Below, in pieces: positions 42,116 to 53,639 of a stretch of DNA of 64,000 nucleotides (the first letter of the stretch is position 1; each line of letters opens with the position of its first letter). The DNA comes from Rosa chinensis (lineage: Eukaryota; Streptophyta; Magnoliopsida; Rosales; Rosaceae): the NCBI RefSeq assembly GCF_002994745.2, contig NC_037090.1:18030001-18094000 (forward strand), given 5' to 3'. The position numbers were made by a program, and so were the translations under genes. The notes beneath the pieces are model-generated. The model made no database searches and was not told where the DNA came from. It worked only from the letters and a program-made list of their open reading frames with translations.

Positions 42116-43171
42116 GTCAAGTCATTGGCGACGGCGGCGGGGATGAACTCGGAGTGTGCGGTGAAGCCTTAATGCACAATTTCAATTTGCTATAAGATTT
42201 GAAGTTGGGGGAACCAGAAACATCTGTGGTGCATGAAGGTGGATTGAGATGCAGCGGCGGTGGGAATCGGACGAGCAAGATGATTTGAATCTTGAGATTC
42301 AAATCAGGGGAAGAAGAAACCAGAAAAGAAGAAGAAGAAAGAAAGAAGAATAAAGAAAAAAAGAAAAGAAAAGAAAGAAAGAATTTGAGGGTGAATCGGT
42401 CATTTTGTCTTCATTAAGTGACTCACGTGCAAAATTAGGAAAAATTCACCAACGGTGTCTGGACACTTAAGGGACTTTCAGAATGATACCTGAACTTACA
42501 AAGTTATCAATGTGATACCTGGACTCATTTTTTCGTATCAATGTGATACCTACGGCCAATTTCCGTCACGGAGCCATTACGGAAATTGGTCATAGGTACG
42601 ACATTGATACGAAAAAATGAGTCCAGGTATCACATTGATAACTTTGTAAGTTCAGGTATCATTCTGAAAGTCCCTTAAGTGTCCAGACACCGTTGGTGAA
42701 TTTTTCCCTATTTTTAATTATATAAACAAAAGATATAAAAATAAAATAAAAATTAAAAAAATACAAAACCGCCTAGGCTCCTGGGCGCTAGTCCCTTGGC
42801 CATTGCCCGACTAGGGCCTAGCGATTTTTCGAACCTTGGTTTTTAATCATATCTACCAAATTCGGTATTTCGATTTTCGGTATTATCAACTTTAGAACAA
42901 CTAATTCTTTGTAATATAAATTAGAATGAACAAAATTAGGTTTTCCAATTTTATAACCGCAAACTTCGTATTCATCTACTAATCATAGCTTTCTTTTGTA
43001 TATATGACATCAAATTTTATCTATTTTCAATAAAACTAGGTTATTTAACCATCTTGGACTAGGTTACTCAAAATACATATACTATTAATTATGTAGTATA
43101 TTGAGTAATGTTTATACTATTATGAAAATTTTTATATTTATTTCTTAATATACATGTATGTGTATTGAAAA

Positions 43172-45350
43172 CCATCTCCAGATTTTGGTTTGTGAATTTG
43201 GCCTCGCTTTTGGGCAGATTTTCCCTAACATGTGGCGGTTGCTGATGGCGCTCAACTCACTATGGCGTTTGTCCGGCTGTGAGGGTCCAATCGTGGCGGA
43301 GGTGTTACACTTCTACGAATTAGTATATGTGCGGTGCCAAGGTTGCAGTGGGCAGGTGAACCTGAGTCGTCATCAGGGGGCACCCAAATTGGTCGAGAAT
43401 TTGAAGGATTCCATTTCACCGTGGCGAGGGACCTTCTGCGTTGCCACCGATAGATGGGAGTATCAAGCGGGGTCGAATGCGGGGGAGCCGACATTCAGGA
43501 TTAAGTCGGAATTCCAACCTATTCGAGGTTGTCGCTGGCTTCCGCTGCTCAAGGTTGGTTTTGGTTGCACAATAATTCCTATTGTAGTGACTTTTTTTTT
43601 TTTTTTTTTTTGCAGTGGGTCTACGCTATAACCTGACGCCTGTAGAAGAGTGCTGTGTGGCGAGGATTCGAGGCTTCTGGCGGAACCGTAACCTGCTAGA
43701 TCTTCGCCTACTCACCGAGTGAGAGTTGTTGGTCGATCAACAACTGACACGAGCCCTTGATAAGTATCATCCGCAGATGAGTGTTTTAGTTCGTTGTTGT
43801 CAGGCTAACTCTTTCTTTTGTATAGATTCTCCACTGGGAAACAGAGCGAGCCGTGAGGCGTTTGAGAAAGCCATGGACCGCGCTGAGATCAACAATTTCT
43901 TGGAGAGTATGTACGTCTCTGGGTTGGCGACCCAGAAGACCGTTGTTGTTCCCGAGACACTGGCACTGTGTCAATCTAAGGCTTCAGCGGTGCTACCAAT
44001 GCCGCATCACTCTCACCTTGGTGCCGATGGTTCGCCCGTTGTTCATGCGGGCACTGACGTGGGTAGTGGGGCAGCTGGCGAGAACCCTGTAACTGTGCAG
44101 CAAAAAGAGAGAATGCCTGCTAGCTGGCGTGGGCCGTAGAAGGCTAAAGTGGTGTCGCCGGTTGAAGCAGTGACCATTGCGGGTTTGGGGCCACAGAAGA
44201 GGTCGATGACCGCCGCCGTTGGATCCACACGGGCAGTTCTACAGAGGAACCGTCGCCAAAATGACACTGATGAAGAAGAGGAAGGAGACGACTTTGAGAC
44301 CATCGGTGCCCATCAGTAGAAGAGGGCCAGACAGGCTCCACCCAAGGTGACCGCGCCCGCCAGTGAGGAGGTGCAGGCGAGTGACCTGCACTCGTTCGCC
44401 GCATACGCCGAATTCCTGGCTGCACCGGAGCAGGAGTTTTTGTTCCACCTCTGCGAGAGGTTGAGATTCGGCTGACTGGATGGGACCGTCCGTCCAACAG
44501 TGCTGCAGCAGTCACCGTTTAGCTTGGCCTTTGGCCACTTGTCCATCGGGTTGCATGAATTCTTCCTGGCGACCTCGAAGCAGCCCCAGGTCGAGCGGCA
44601 GTTGTGGGAGGAGCTCGAAGTCCTGCAGGGGGAACTGGCGGATTCTCAGGCCTAAGGAGTGGCAGCTGGCCAAGGCGGAATTCGATGCCTCGGATGCTCG
44701 CGGCAAGCTGAAGATTGCCATCGAGCAAAACCTTGAGCGGAATGATCACATCAACCGGCTTCAGCAGGACATAGTTCAGCTGAAAGAGCAGATGGCGACC
44801 AAGGTTAAGAGGATTGACATTCTGCATAAAGATTCTGCCGCCAAATCAGCCGAAGTAAAAAGATTAGAGGGTGTGGCTGCCCAGCTGGAGAAGGAGAGGA
44901 GCGGTGCTGAGGTCACCGCTGTGGACGCCTTTAAGTAGTCTGCGGCGTACAAGAAAGCTTTGATGGATGCGGCGAAGGCCGATGCCGTTGCCAACGTTGA
45001 GCTTCTGAATAAGAAGGGCGCCATTGATTGGGCGAAGGCGTCCGGGACCTAGCAAGCTGTCAGGCCCAGGGGGCGGGCCCTTGGCGGTTCAGCCTGGGTT
45101 GCGTTCCGGCAGTGGGGAGAGTGATGATGACCCGGGGAAGCCTCCAGCAGACTCCGGTCCCACCTAGTCCGAGGTCTCCAGGGCCAATGTTGTGGCGGAT
45201 CGAACCCGGCCGGAATGGACCATCATGACCCCTAGCCCGACTGCGCATGGCTCCGACCAAACAAGTCTTATGGGCGCCCGGCAGCCCCTTGCCGAGGGTG
45301 AGGAGCAACCGCCAGTCGAGGATGAGCAGGGCGGTACTGAAAATCGTTGA
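43172..45350 (+). pseudogene. Antisense extra ORF of the Gypsy element (Transposase_28-like)
   Basis: Plus strand, opposite to pol. Starts truncated within LVCEFGLAFGQIFPNMWRLL (the GLAPxQLxPNxWR-type signature of the PF04195 putative gypsy-type transposon family), then WRGTFCVATDRWEY and FWRNRNLLDLRLLTE. Later come a low-complexity linker and a coiled coil (LKIAIEQNLERNDHINRLQQ, EVKRLEGVAAQLEKERSGAE, about 44700-44920). Stops at 43720, 44137, 44318, 44474 and others. The function of these ORFs is unknown. A 62-base GT-AG interval with a T-rich acceptor (43554-43615) may be an intron. Confidence 0.75.
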
Positions 45351-45839
45351 AGACGCTGCCGTCGATACCTTTGTATTGTATTGCTGCCGAAGCCTGCATA
45401 TGTACTCTTTTTTTTTTTTGTAATTGACTGTTTTTGGGCAGGTGGTCCCGACCCTTAATATATGCAATGTCCCTTTTTTTCTAACTTTCTAAGTGTTGGA
45501 TTCTGTGTTGTTTGCATGTTGCTATACCGCTAGTTTTGACTTGTGCTTCTGTTAATCAATGAAACATTAAAGGAATTAAATTGTTCCCAAGTGCACGATG
45601 TAGCAGACGTAGTCCACCGAATATTGTTGGCGTTGCCAGTTAATTCTTGTGCTTGGACTGGACAACAATGGTTTGAATAATTCCTCGTTTCATTGATAGC
45701 TATCAGATTAGCATTTTACAAAGCAGGGTTGTACCCGTTGGGTAGCTTCCCTTAGCTAAATATTGAACAAAAATTTAGCTAAGTCAAGATGCTCTTGGGT
45801 AGTGGTATGACTATTTGTAGTAATACCGAAGGTGTTCGG

Positions 45840-46910
45840 TATTCCAAGGGTGTGTCGTTGTGATGCCATCCTTGTCCATTAAGTAGAAGGTGTCGGGGCT
45901 AGCAACTTCCACAATTTTTTATGGACCTTCCCAAGTTGGGCAGAGTGTCGTTAGTGGTGGAATGACTTCCTTCATTACCCATTCCCCCAGTTGGAGGTTC
46001 CAGGCTTTGACCCTGGCGTTGTAGAAACGCGATACCCGCTGCTTATTTTGCAAATTGTGCAGATGGGCCCTGTGTCGTTTTTCCTCTAGGAGGTCCCTGT
46101 TGAGGTTGAAGCCTTCGCCGTTGGTCTTGGGGCCGTAGCCTTCGATCCTAGCGGTAGGTTGAGTTATCTCAATAGGTAGAACGGCTTCAGTTCCGAACAT
46201 CATACAAAATGGCGTTTCACCAGTGGAGGAAGTTGGAGTAGTCCTGATGGCCCACAGAACTTCCAGAAGCTTCTCCGCCCACAAACCCTTGGAGTCGTCG
46301 AGTTTCTTTTTTAGCAGCTTCTTGATTATCTTCTTTGCTGCTTCGACCTGGCCGTTGGTTTGGGGGTGAGCGACAGATGCAAAACTCATCTTGGTGCCTA
46401 GGTTAGCGGTGAAAGAAATGAGTTCCTTATTGTTGAACTGTGTGCCGTTGTCTGTGATGATTGTGTGGGGGACACCATAGCGGCAATAAATGTTCTTCCA
46501 GTGGAAGTGAGTTACCTTGGCGGTAGTTATTGCTCTCAGTGGCTCTGCTTCTATCCACTTGCTGTTGTAGTCGATGGCGACAATGATGTACTTGAACTGG
46601 CCTTTGGCTGTTTGGAATTTTCCCAACAAGTCCAGGCCCCACGTGGAGTGAATCCATGGACCCATGATGATCGACAGTGGTTCTACCGGGACGTGTGGGA
46701 GATCAGCATATTGTTGACATTTGTGGCAAGATCTTGATATCCACCTAGCGTGGTCGCCGAGCGTAGGCCAAAAGTAGCCTTGTCGCATTGTGCGATTGGC
46801 CAAAGATCGGGCGCCCGAGTGGTTTCCACATTCCCTGCCGTGTATCGCTGCCAGGACGACCTTCCCCTCCTCTGGGGTTAGACACCGGAGGTTGGGGTGG
46901 GTGAACCCCT
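45840..46910 (-). pseudogene. Gypsy integrase
   Basis: From about 46890 down: the HHCC zinc site (AIHGRECGNHSGA ... CHKCQQYA), then the core with WGLDLLGKF (first Asp), IITDNGTQF (second Asp) and NGQVEAAKK (Glu), and ENLQLGEWVMK-type C-terminal residues. The frame is open for 294 codons from 46803 to 45919, with only a few breaks outside. The enzyme inserts element cDNA into the genome. Confidence 0.88.
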
Positions 46911-48000
46911 AGTGGTAGAGCTTGCCATTCTGGATGTTGTAACTGGTTGCTCTTCTCTTGAGCTGCCGTGCTCCAACCTTGTCCTCTGGCAATGTCCCAT
47001 TGCGCTTGTATTCGATGATCTCATCCATCCAACTGGGATTGACCTCAATGTTGAAGATCTCCACTAGGGTTTTTGTGATGCTTGGCTTGTCAAGACACTC
47101 CACCCTTGTGTCTGCTGGACTTTGGTGTGGCTGAGCGGTTGCTAGTCTAGCCAGTGAATCAACTTTGGCTTTCTTTTCCATGGGGATCTGCGTGATGGTG
47201 TGGAATTTGAATTTTTTGAGGAGCATCTTGACGTAACCCAAGTATGCCGCCAACTGTTGATCCTTGGCCTAGAAACTGTCGTTGACCTAGTTGACGACTA
47301 ACTGGGAGTCACTAAATATGTTGACACTGTCGGCCACTAAGTCGATGGCGAGGAGTAGGCCAACGATGAGCGCTTCGTACTCCGCCATGTTGTTTGAGGC
47401 TTTGAAGTTGAATTTTAATGCGTATTCCACGTTTAATCCCCCTGGCCCCGTTAAGATGACTCATGCGCCGCTGGCCTTGGCGCAAGCGGAGCCGTCCAGG
47501 TGTAGGTTCCAGTCTGACTGTTGGGGAGCTGGTTCCTCAGCGGTTACCATTTCCGTGCTGGGTTCAGCCTGTTGCTCGGTGAGCTCAGCAATGAAGTTTA
47601 CCACCGCCTGGCCTTTCATGGCGGTTCTTGGTTTGTAATCAATGTCAAACTCGCTGAGCTCGATGGGCCACTTACTGAGGCATCCTGAGTGCTCAGGGTT
47701 CTGCATTACCTGCCTCAGCGGTTGATTTGTTAAGACATGAATTGTGTGGGCCTGAAAATACTGGCGGAGGCGTCTAGCGGTGACGATGAGTGCGAGAGCA
47801 AGATGCTCCAAGGGGGGATATCTTATTTCAACCCCGTTCATGCCTCTGCCGGCGTAGAAAACGGGGAGCACATCCTGGCCGTTCCGCAGGACAATGGCGC
47901 AGCTGACCGCTGACTGTGATACCGCTAGGTATATGTACAATGTCTCTCCCTGCACAGGGATAAAGAGGAGCGGAACTGCCCCCAAGTACTCCTTCAAGCT
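46911..48000 (-). pseudogene. Gypsy RNase H, two domains
   Basis: First domain: LYIYLAVSQSAVSCAIVLRN, PVFYAGRGMNGVEIRYPPLE, TNQPLRQVMQNPEHSGCLSK. Second domain: WNLHLDGSACAKASGA, NMAEYEALIVGLLLAIDL and IFSDSQLVVN, an additional RNase H of the kind found in Tat elements. Stops occur at 47461, 47290 and 47271. Confidence 0.85.
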
Positions 48001-48233
48001 TTGGAACGCTGCCTCACAGTCTGGGTTCCAATCGATAACCTTCTTATGGGTTGTCTTCAGGACTTTGAAAAATGGGAGACATCTGTCAGTGAGTCTGGAT
48101 ATAAACTGAGAAAGGGCGGTTAGTTTTCCCTGGAGGCTCTAAACGTGCTTCTTCCATTATGGAGCCTTCATGTTGAGGATGGCTTGTACCTTGTCGGGGT
48201 TGGCCTCTATGCCCCGCTCATTGACTATGTAAC

Positions 48234-48740
48234 CTAGGAATTTGCTGGCGGTGACGCTGAAGAAGCATTTTTCTGGGTTAAGGCGCTACCGTAGGTCAAG
48301 AGAATGGTGAATATGATTCTGAGGTTTGCCACATGTCCGCTGGCCTTTATGCTCTTTACCAACATATCTTCCGCGTAGACTTCGATGAATTTTCCCAGAT
48401 GCTCAACGAACATAGAATTCATCAGCATTCATCAGCCGCTGGTAAGTTGCACCGGTGTTCTTCAAACCGAAAGGCATAACATTGTACCAGTATAGGCCCT
48501 TGTCGGTGGTGAAGGAGGTGCACTCTTGGTCACCAGGGTGCATCTTGATCTGATTGTAGCCAAATAAGGCATCCATCATGCTGAGTAGCTCGTGGCCAAC
48601 GGTTGCATTGACCAGGTGGTCTATACAATGTAGCGGGAAACTGTCCTTGGGGCATGCCTTGTTGAGGCCCTTGAAATCGACACACATTCGCCACTTTCCG
48701 CTTGGTTTTTTGACCATGGCCAGGTTGGAAATCCACTGAG
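48234..48740 (-). pseudogene. Gypsy reverse transcriptase
   Basis: VKKPSGKWRMCVDFKGLNKA, CPKDSFPLHCIDHLVNATVG, LLSMMDALFGYNQIKMHPGD and YNVMPFGLKNTGATYQRLMN are the standard motifs. The active site, normally YVDD, reads YAEDML here (near 48374). A short tandem duplication (CATCAGCATTCATCAGC near 48420) shifts the frame just before it. Confidence 0.88.
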
Positions 48741-49398
48741 GGTAATTTACTTGGCAGAGGAACCCAATGCTCTGGAGCTTGGCGACCTCTTCCCCTATTG
48801 CACGGTATCTCTCCTCATCAAACGCCCTTCGCCGCTGCTTGACAGGTAGGCGGATGGCTTGATACTCAATTTGTGTATGATGATCTCAGTGGAGATGTCT
48901 GGCATGTCAGCGTAGGACCATACAAAGACAGTGGCGTTGTCACGTAGAAACTGAGTGAGCTCAGCCGCTACCTCTGGGTCTAGCTGAGCGCCGATGCTGA
49001 CTGTCCGCTTAGGGTGCTCGTTGGAAATGCTGATAACCCTTAAGGATGTTTCTGGGTTGACGGCCGGGCTCTTTTTTGACATACTTCTTCTAGTCATCCC
49101 TAGGGTCCTCAAAGATATCTGGTGCCGCTGCATGATTTCCCACTGTTAGGATTTCATGGCAGCGCGCTGATCGTGCCACGGTTGTGGAATAGCACTCTCA
49201 TGCCAGTTGTTGACTTCCCTTCACACAGCCTGTTCCGTTGGGAGTAGGGAACTTCATGAGGAGCATGTACCTGGCGATGATGCAGATGAGTTTGTTAAGT
49301 GCCGGTCGACCAATGATGGCATTATATGAACTGAAGCAGTCCACAATGATGAACTCTGTATGGATTTCAGCCGTTCGTGGGATGGCGCCAATAACTAG

Positions 49399-50058
49399 TC
49401 ACATGTAGTCAAAACCCAATGGTTGTGTGACGTCACTGGAGAAGCTAAGCAATGGCTCATGATCCTGCAGTAGCTTTTTGTTCCGCTGAAGTTTGTCGTA
49501 GCACCTGTTGAAGATGACATTTACAGTGGACCCGGTGTCGACAAGGATCCTCCCCACTGACCAATTATCAAGTATGGCGTCGATCAAGAATGGATCGTCG
49601 TGAGGCAGATGTACTCGGCGCTCCTCCTCCTCTGATAAGGTAATGGGCTCCCAACTAGATTTTGGGAGTTTAGCGGACCTCTCATAGCGGATATTGCACA
49701 CCTCCTTAGGGTGGTTAGCGCGCGCATAGCGCTTTTTTGCTCTGTGAGACATGTTGGTGATTGGAGCCCCACCGTCGATGGTGTTGATGCGGCCCAATGG
49801 CTCAATGTTGGCTATCACGGGTGGTGGTTGGTGTACCTTGAATTGTTCAATCTTACCGTCTCGGTATAAGGTCTCAATGGCTGTTTTGAGGGCGTTGCAA
49901 TTGTTGGTGTTGTGGCCACTGTCCTTGTGATATTTGCACCACTTGCCAGTGTTTCTGGGCTTTCCTACCCTTGGGTATTTTCTTGGGGGTGGTGGCAGGA
50001 TCTGGTCCTTGCACTGGTTGTATATTTCCTCGCATGAGGCCGTGAGGACTGTAAACAC
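49399..50058 (-). pseudogene. Gypsy gag C-terminus and protease
   Basis: WCKYHKDSGHNTNNC is the C-x2-H-x4-H-x4-C type knuckle of Tat gag. VGRILVDTGSTVNVIF is the aspartic-protease site (DTGS). The frame is open for 219 codons and ends at GFDYM (49399). Followed by a broken spacer (48795-49133) leading to reverse transcriptase. Confidence 0.82.
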
Positions 50059-50255
50059 TGCGTACCGCTGGGATGACTCCGTCTGTTTATCACGGTTATC
50101 CCCATGAGATGAGCGACTGCCCTTATTGTAATGTTGGTCCTTCTGCCGCTTGCTCTGGTGGTTACCATGTTGCCATTCTCTCTTTTTATCAGTTGACGGT
50201 GTAGCTGAGGTTTTGCTAACTGTTTCCTAATGGATGGAGGAGGGTTGGGTGGACT

Positions 50256-51590
50256 TTACAGGCGTTGGTGGTGGTGGGGGGTTTCTCCATATGTGATGAA
50301 TTCTACCTGTGCATAGATGACAGCCTTACTCGTGACATGGTCGTAAGCGGCGTTTGGATTATTGTAATTGAGGTGATAGAGAAATGGCCCCTTGAGGAGT
50401 CCCTGTTTGAAAGCTGCCAGCACCATTGTCTTATCAAGATCGCTGCATTGGGACGTTGCTGCTCGCCACCTGGTGACGACCGCCTTCAATGTTTCCTCCG
50501 CCCCCTGCTTGAGGTTGAATAGCTGAGTTGTACTGTGGTGTCCGGCCGCCAACAGGATGAACCGAGAGATGAAAGCATTTGATAGTGCATGGAATGAGTC
50601 AATGGACCCTGGTGGACACTAAAAAATCCAACTCATTGCCTCACTATCCAGCGTTTCGCTGAACAAGTGGCAGAGGGTGGCGTCATCGAACCCCTTGTTA
50701 TTGGTGACTTTTTTGAAGGTGTCCATATGGACAAAGGGGTCAGTCATGCCACTGTACTGTGACATCTTTAGTGTCTTTGAGTGCGCCGGGCAGACGACAT
50801 GCAGGATCCTGGCGGTGAACGGTCCTGGTCTAGACGCAAAGAGTGGATTTGGTATTGGCACTGGGGCGCCTACCTCGGCTCGGATTAGCCTTTGCTCTAG
50901 TTGTTGTATCCACTCCAGAATAAGGCTGTTGTGTCTCCATCGGGTCCTGCCTGGGTGCTCTGCTACACCAGCTCTCGCCTGGGGGTAGGTATATTACCCT
51001 CGGTTCTAGCCTTGATTGTCGAACAGCTGGTGTGCGGTTGTGACTCCGCCTCCTGCTCCAACATTAGACGGGGTGGAGGTGGTGGTCGCATTCCTCGTAG
51101 CTCCAGTGGATTCAACGGTACCTACATTTGTATGATTGGTCCTGGCATCAACCCCGCCGGTGTTGGGCTGACTGCTCCTGGTGCTCCACAATTGCTCGCT
51201 TTGCACTGGGTTGGCGTTTGCTTCCAGCGCCTTCTTCAGCTCATCAAATCTTGACATCAGCGTGGCCACCTGCATTTAGGCCTCGGCCTTTTCTCTGCGC
51301 TCCTGCTCGAGCTCTCGATTTGCTTTATGAAGGTCTGCTAGTGCGAGCCCATACATAGTGGCAAGGTCCTGCACCGGTGGGCGGCTGCCGTTCGGCTGAG
51401 CCTCCGCTGTAGTTTGGGTTGGCAGGATCTGGCAAGTAGCCTGGGGTTCCCCGCTGGGGTTGACCAGTGTGTTGAATAGTGCTCGGTTAACGTTAACCGC
51501 TAGATTGACGTTGATCGTTGGGTTGGTGGGATGGAGGTTGGTGGATTGATCCGCCTGCTCCTCCGCGTTTCCCCTGCTACCATTAGTCAT
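50256..51590 (-). pseudogene. Gypsy gag N-terminus and capsid
   Basis: ATG at 51590 (MTNGSRGNAEEQADQ) lies 54 bases after the LTR end. A coiled-coil stretch (ELEQERREKAEA) follows, then a stop at 51276. The retrotrans_gag domain is readable as MSQYSGMTDPFVHMDTFKKV, ATLCHLFSETLDSEAMSWIF, PPGSIDSFHALSNAFISRFI and LFNLKQGAEETLKAVVTRW. Stops near 51006, 50619 and 50256. Confidence 0.82.
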
Positions 51591-51624
51591 GATGGATGTG
51601 GTGGGATGGCCTTTTGTTCAAGGG

Positions 51625-51643
51625 TTCCCACAGACGGCGCCAA
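51625..51643 (-). other. Gypsy primer-binding site
   Basis: TTGGCGCCGTCTGTGGGAA follows the LTR on the minus strand. TGGCGCCGT matches the end of a tRNA-Asp-type primer, the remainder does not. The LARD at 52617-58545 has the same 19 bases. Confidence 0.75.
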
Positions 51644-52158
51644 TGTTAATATTTAAAGTTCAGCGGTAGCTAAACCTTTACTAACGCTGGTCCGATGGAC
51701 GGACCACTGCCTATGATACTCTTAGAGCTCCCGCTACCTGTCAAGTGAAATACAGAGGGCGTCAAAGGGAAATCGCGCTGGGCGGTCTTCTCTTCTCCGA
51801 TGTCTAAGTTAGTCAATGTATTTGTATTGACAAAGTAACAGTAGGTAAGTATTAAATGTGTAATTAATGAGGAGAGAGGAGAGAACCTTTTATAGGTGAG
51901 GAGAGAGCTGATCTTCTCCATGTTTTCGATGTGGGACTGATATGTTTCAGTCCCAGCTTCTGGAGCTTCTGGTGTTATCTTAGCGTGGCGAGTGGCGGCG
52001 AGTCAGCGGTGATCTGGGGGCAAGCCGGGGCTCAGGCAATAGCCTACTTGGCTGTGTTCACGTAGGTCACTCTTTTGGAGGGAGTCGGTACCGCTGGGGG
52101 GTAGCATCAGCGTGGCTCATTATAGCTAATTATGTTTGCAAATGCCTATGTAAGTACA
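51644..52158 (-). repeat. Gypsy 5' LTR
   Basis: TG...CA ends (plus strand TGTTAATATTTAAAG to ATGTAAGTACA). A TATA box CTATAAAAGG lies at 51895-51886 on the minus strand. Similar along its length to the solo LTR at 15982-16500. Confidence 0.88.
51886..51895 (-). promoter_or_regulatory. TATA box of the Gypsy 5' LTR
   Basis: CTATAAAAGG in the minus orientation of the element. The LARD LTRs share it. Confidence 0.6.
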
Positions 52159-52340
52159 TATAAACGGTGATGTTATCCCAATAGTTTTTTATTTTGATAA
52201 ATGACGATGATGGGCTTAGCCACTAGTGGACCCACGTTGGGACTGCTGGGGGCAGTGGCCCCCAGTCATTTTTTTTTAAAAATGAGGATTTATTTTTATG
52301 TTATTCTTTGTTTCATGTCCAATGAAATTATTCATTCGTA
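52159..52340. other. Unassigned repeat fragment between Gypsy and Copia-2
   Basis: Includes TTGGGACTGCTGGGGGCAGT and GGCCCCCAGTCA. It looks like part of a repeat but I cannot assign it. Copia-2 homology stops at about 52340. Confidence 0.3.
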
Positions 52341-52616
52341 ATTAAAAATGAGTCATAATTAAAGGAACTCAATTTTTATTAATAAGTCAAACGAAATTAC
52401 ATAATTGTTTCTTTAACCAAAGAAAATCTAATCCAATGAATTAGCTAATGCAAAACAATGGCAATCGTCTAACTTCTTTCGGTAACTCCAAAGCAAATGT
52501 GACCAGGTGAGTAGAGAGATATCGGTGGAGCAAGACTCGCTTAAGTACCATTAATCTCAAAACCTTCCTAAACATCACACTTATTTTAGATGAGCCTAGT
52601 TTGAAGAAAGACTAAA

Positions 52617-53119
52617 TGTTAATGCCTGGATCCGTTGGGGATCTAATTAACGTAAAGAATGAGAGAGAGAGAGAGATTGACACGAGATGTATAGTGGTTC
52701 GTTTCCCGCCTTAGCGGGAAACTACGTCCACTTGAAAGCTTATACTAGTGTGTTGAGCCTTGCGGCTCAAGTGCATTACAAAGTGTGTAATGGAGTTGGA
52801 TTGGAATTGTGTTTAAGTGGGAGGAGGCATTCCTTTTATAGGTGAAGGAAGCCATCTCCTTTACATGGCTTTCAATGTGGGACAAGCAACAACTATTTCT
52901 AGTCTAGAAAGCCTATTTGTGAGGGCATGTTGACAAGGCCGGGAAGGTGGGTTCCCGGCGACAGATTTGCGACTTCTGGATACCGTAGCGTAGCTTGAAC
53001 ATAAGGCTACAAGATGCATGTCTCGGTTGGGCCTCACCATGGCTTGTGGGTGTCCCAAAGAGGGTGTTACTTATGCTTGGTGATGTAGTAAATACTCCAT
53101 ATTGTTGGAGGTATGTACA
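52617..53119 (-). repeat. LARD 3' LTR and adjoining polypurine tract
   Basis: Directly above it on the minus strand lies CTTGGGGACTTCGGGGACTT, a G-rich polypurine-like tract (plus 53120-53139). Confidence 0.9.
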
Positions 53120-53639
53120 AGTCCCCGAAGTCCCCAAGTAAGAGGAGCTTCTTGGTTGGGGAGTTATAACCACGAAGTCATCAAGCATAAGTAACCGGGC
53201 GGCACGGAGCCCCTACAAGTCCCCGAACTCCGTAAGCAAGAAGGGACTCGTTAACCTGCACAACAAAGACAAAAAACAGGCATATGTAGAATGCTCGTTG
53301 CATTGGGCAACAAATGTGAGTTGCAATGATATGCGTTGGCATATATGAACGTATGGGGTGCATGATACATGTCGATGTATACATGCGAATGGCGCCGAGT
53401 ACGATCGCTTATGACGTACAAACTCGAGAGCGCGTATGGTCGTGTGAGCATATGGATTGCATATGATAAATGTAAGTTGTATGAGCGCTGCGAAGGTAAG
53501 CGTTTGTAATTCGTGAATGATGAATACATGAACGCTTGTGTTTGCTTGGTTGTCGCTCGTATTAATGGAACGCGAAAAGAATTCAATTTGTCGTAAGTGA
53601 CAAATGGTAGAAGGATTCAATGTTCCATTAACGTGTGGT

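Larger units (their letters stand above)
40785..42708. mobile_element. Pack-MULE P2, second TCP-carrying copy
   Basis: TATTTTTAA at 40776-40784 and 42709-42717 is a perfect 9-bp target duplication. Ends GGGAAAAATTCACCAACGG and the reverse complement. Each end is itself a complete small palindrome (40785-41075; 42440-42708). Next to them a purine/pyrimidine tract and a captured segment (41195-41430) appear again in inverted orientation at 42113-42330, giving terminal repeats of some 500-600 bases. Related to P1 at 23683-25708. No transposase. Confidence 0.88.
40539..42838. mobile_element. hAT-type element (GGCGCCTAGGC family) with 8-bp target duplication
   Basis: GTTTTTAA at 40531-40538 and 42839-42846 flanks it. 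The left part (CTCTGTTCTAAAACTTTGCC, then CCGCCTAGGCGG-rich) and the right part (GCCTAGGCTCCTGGGCGCTA, ending TTTTTCGAACCTTG) are the two halves of a small GC-rich element split by the Pack-MULE. Confidence 0.75.
40425..43171. mobile_element. Second hAT MITE copy, interrupted and truncated
   Basis: 40425-40538 and 42847-43171 together match the MITE at 39069-39691, from TAGGGTTGTCACTCGGTCGG to GTGTATTGAAAA, then stop abruptly at 43171. The missing right end has been replaced by Gypsy sequence. The middle is occupied by the element at 40539-42838. Confidence 0.75.
43172..52158 (-). mobile_element. Tat-lineage Ty3-Gypsy retrotransposon, 5' LTR kept, 3' side truncated
   Basis: Reading down the minus strand: LTR 52158-51644, primer-binding site, gag, protease, reverse transcriptase, two RNase H domains, integrase, then an antisense extra ORF. 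Dual RNase H and an antisense ORF after pol mark the Tat branch. No 3' LTR follows: the antisense ORF is cut at 43171 by hAT sequence. Many stops and shifts; inactive. Confidence 0.88.

Noticed and set aside
44043..44515. Minus-strand frames opposite the antisense ORF
   Set aside because: The plus-strand frame carries the recognisable coiled coil and family motif. These are its shadows.
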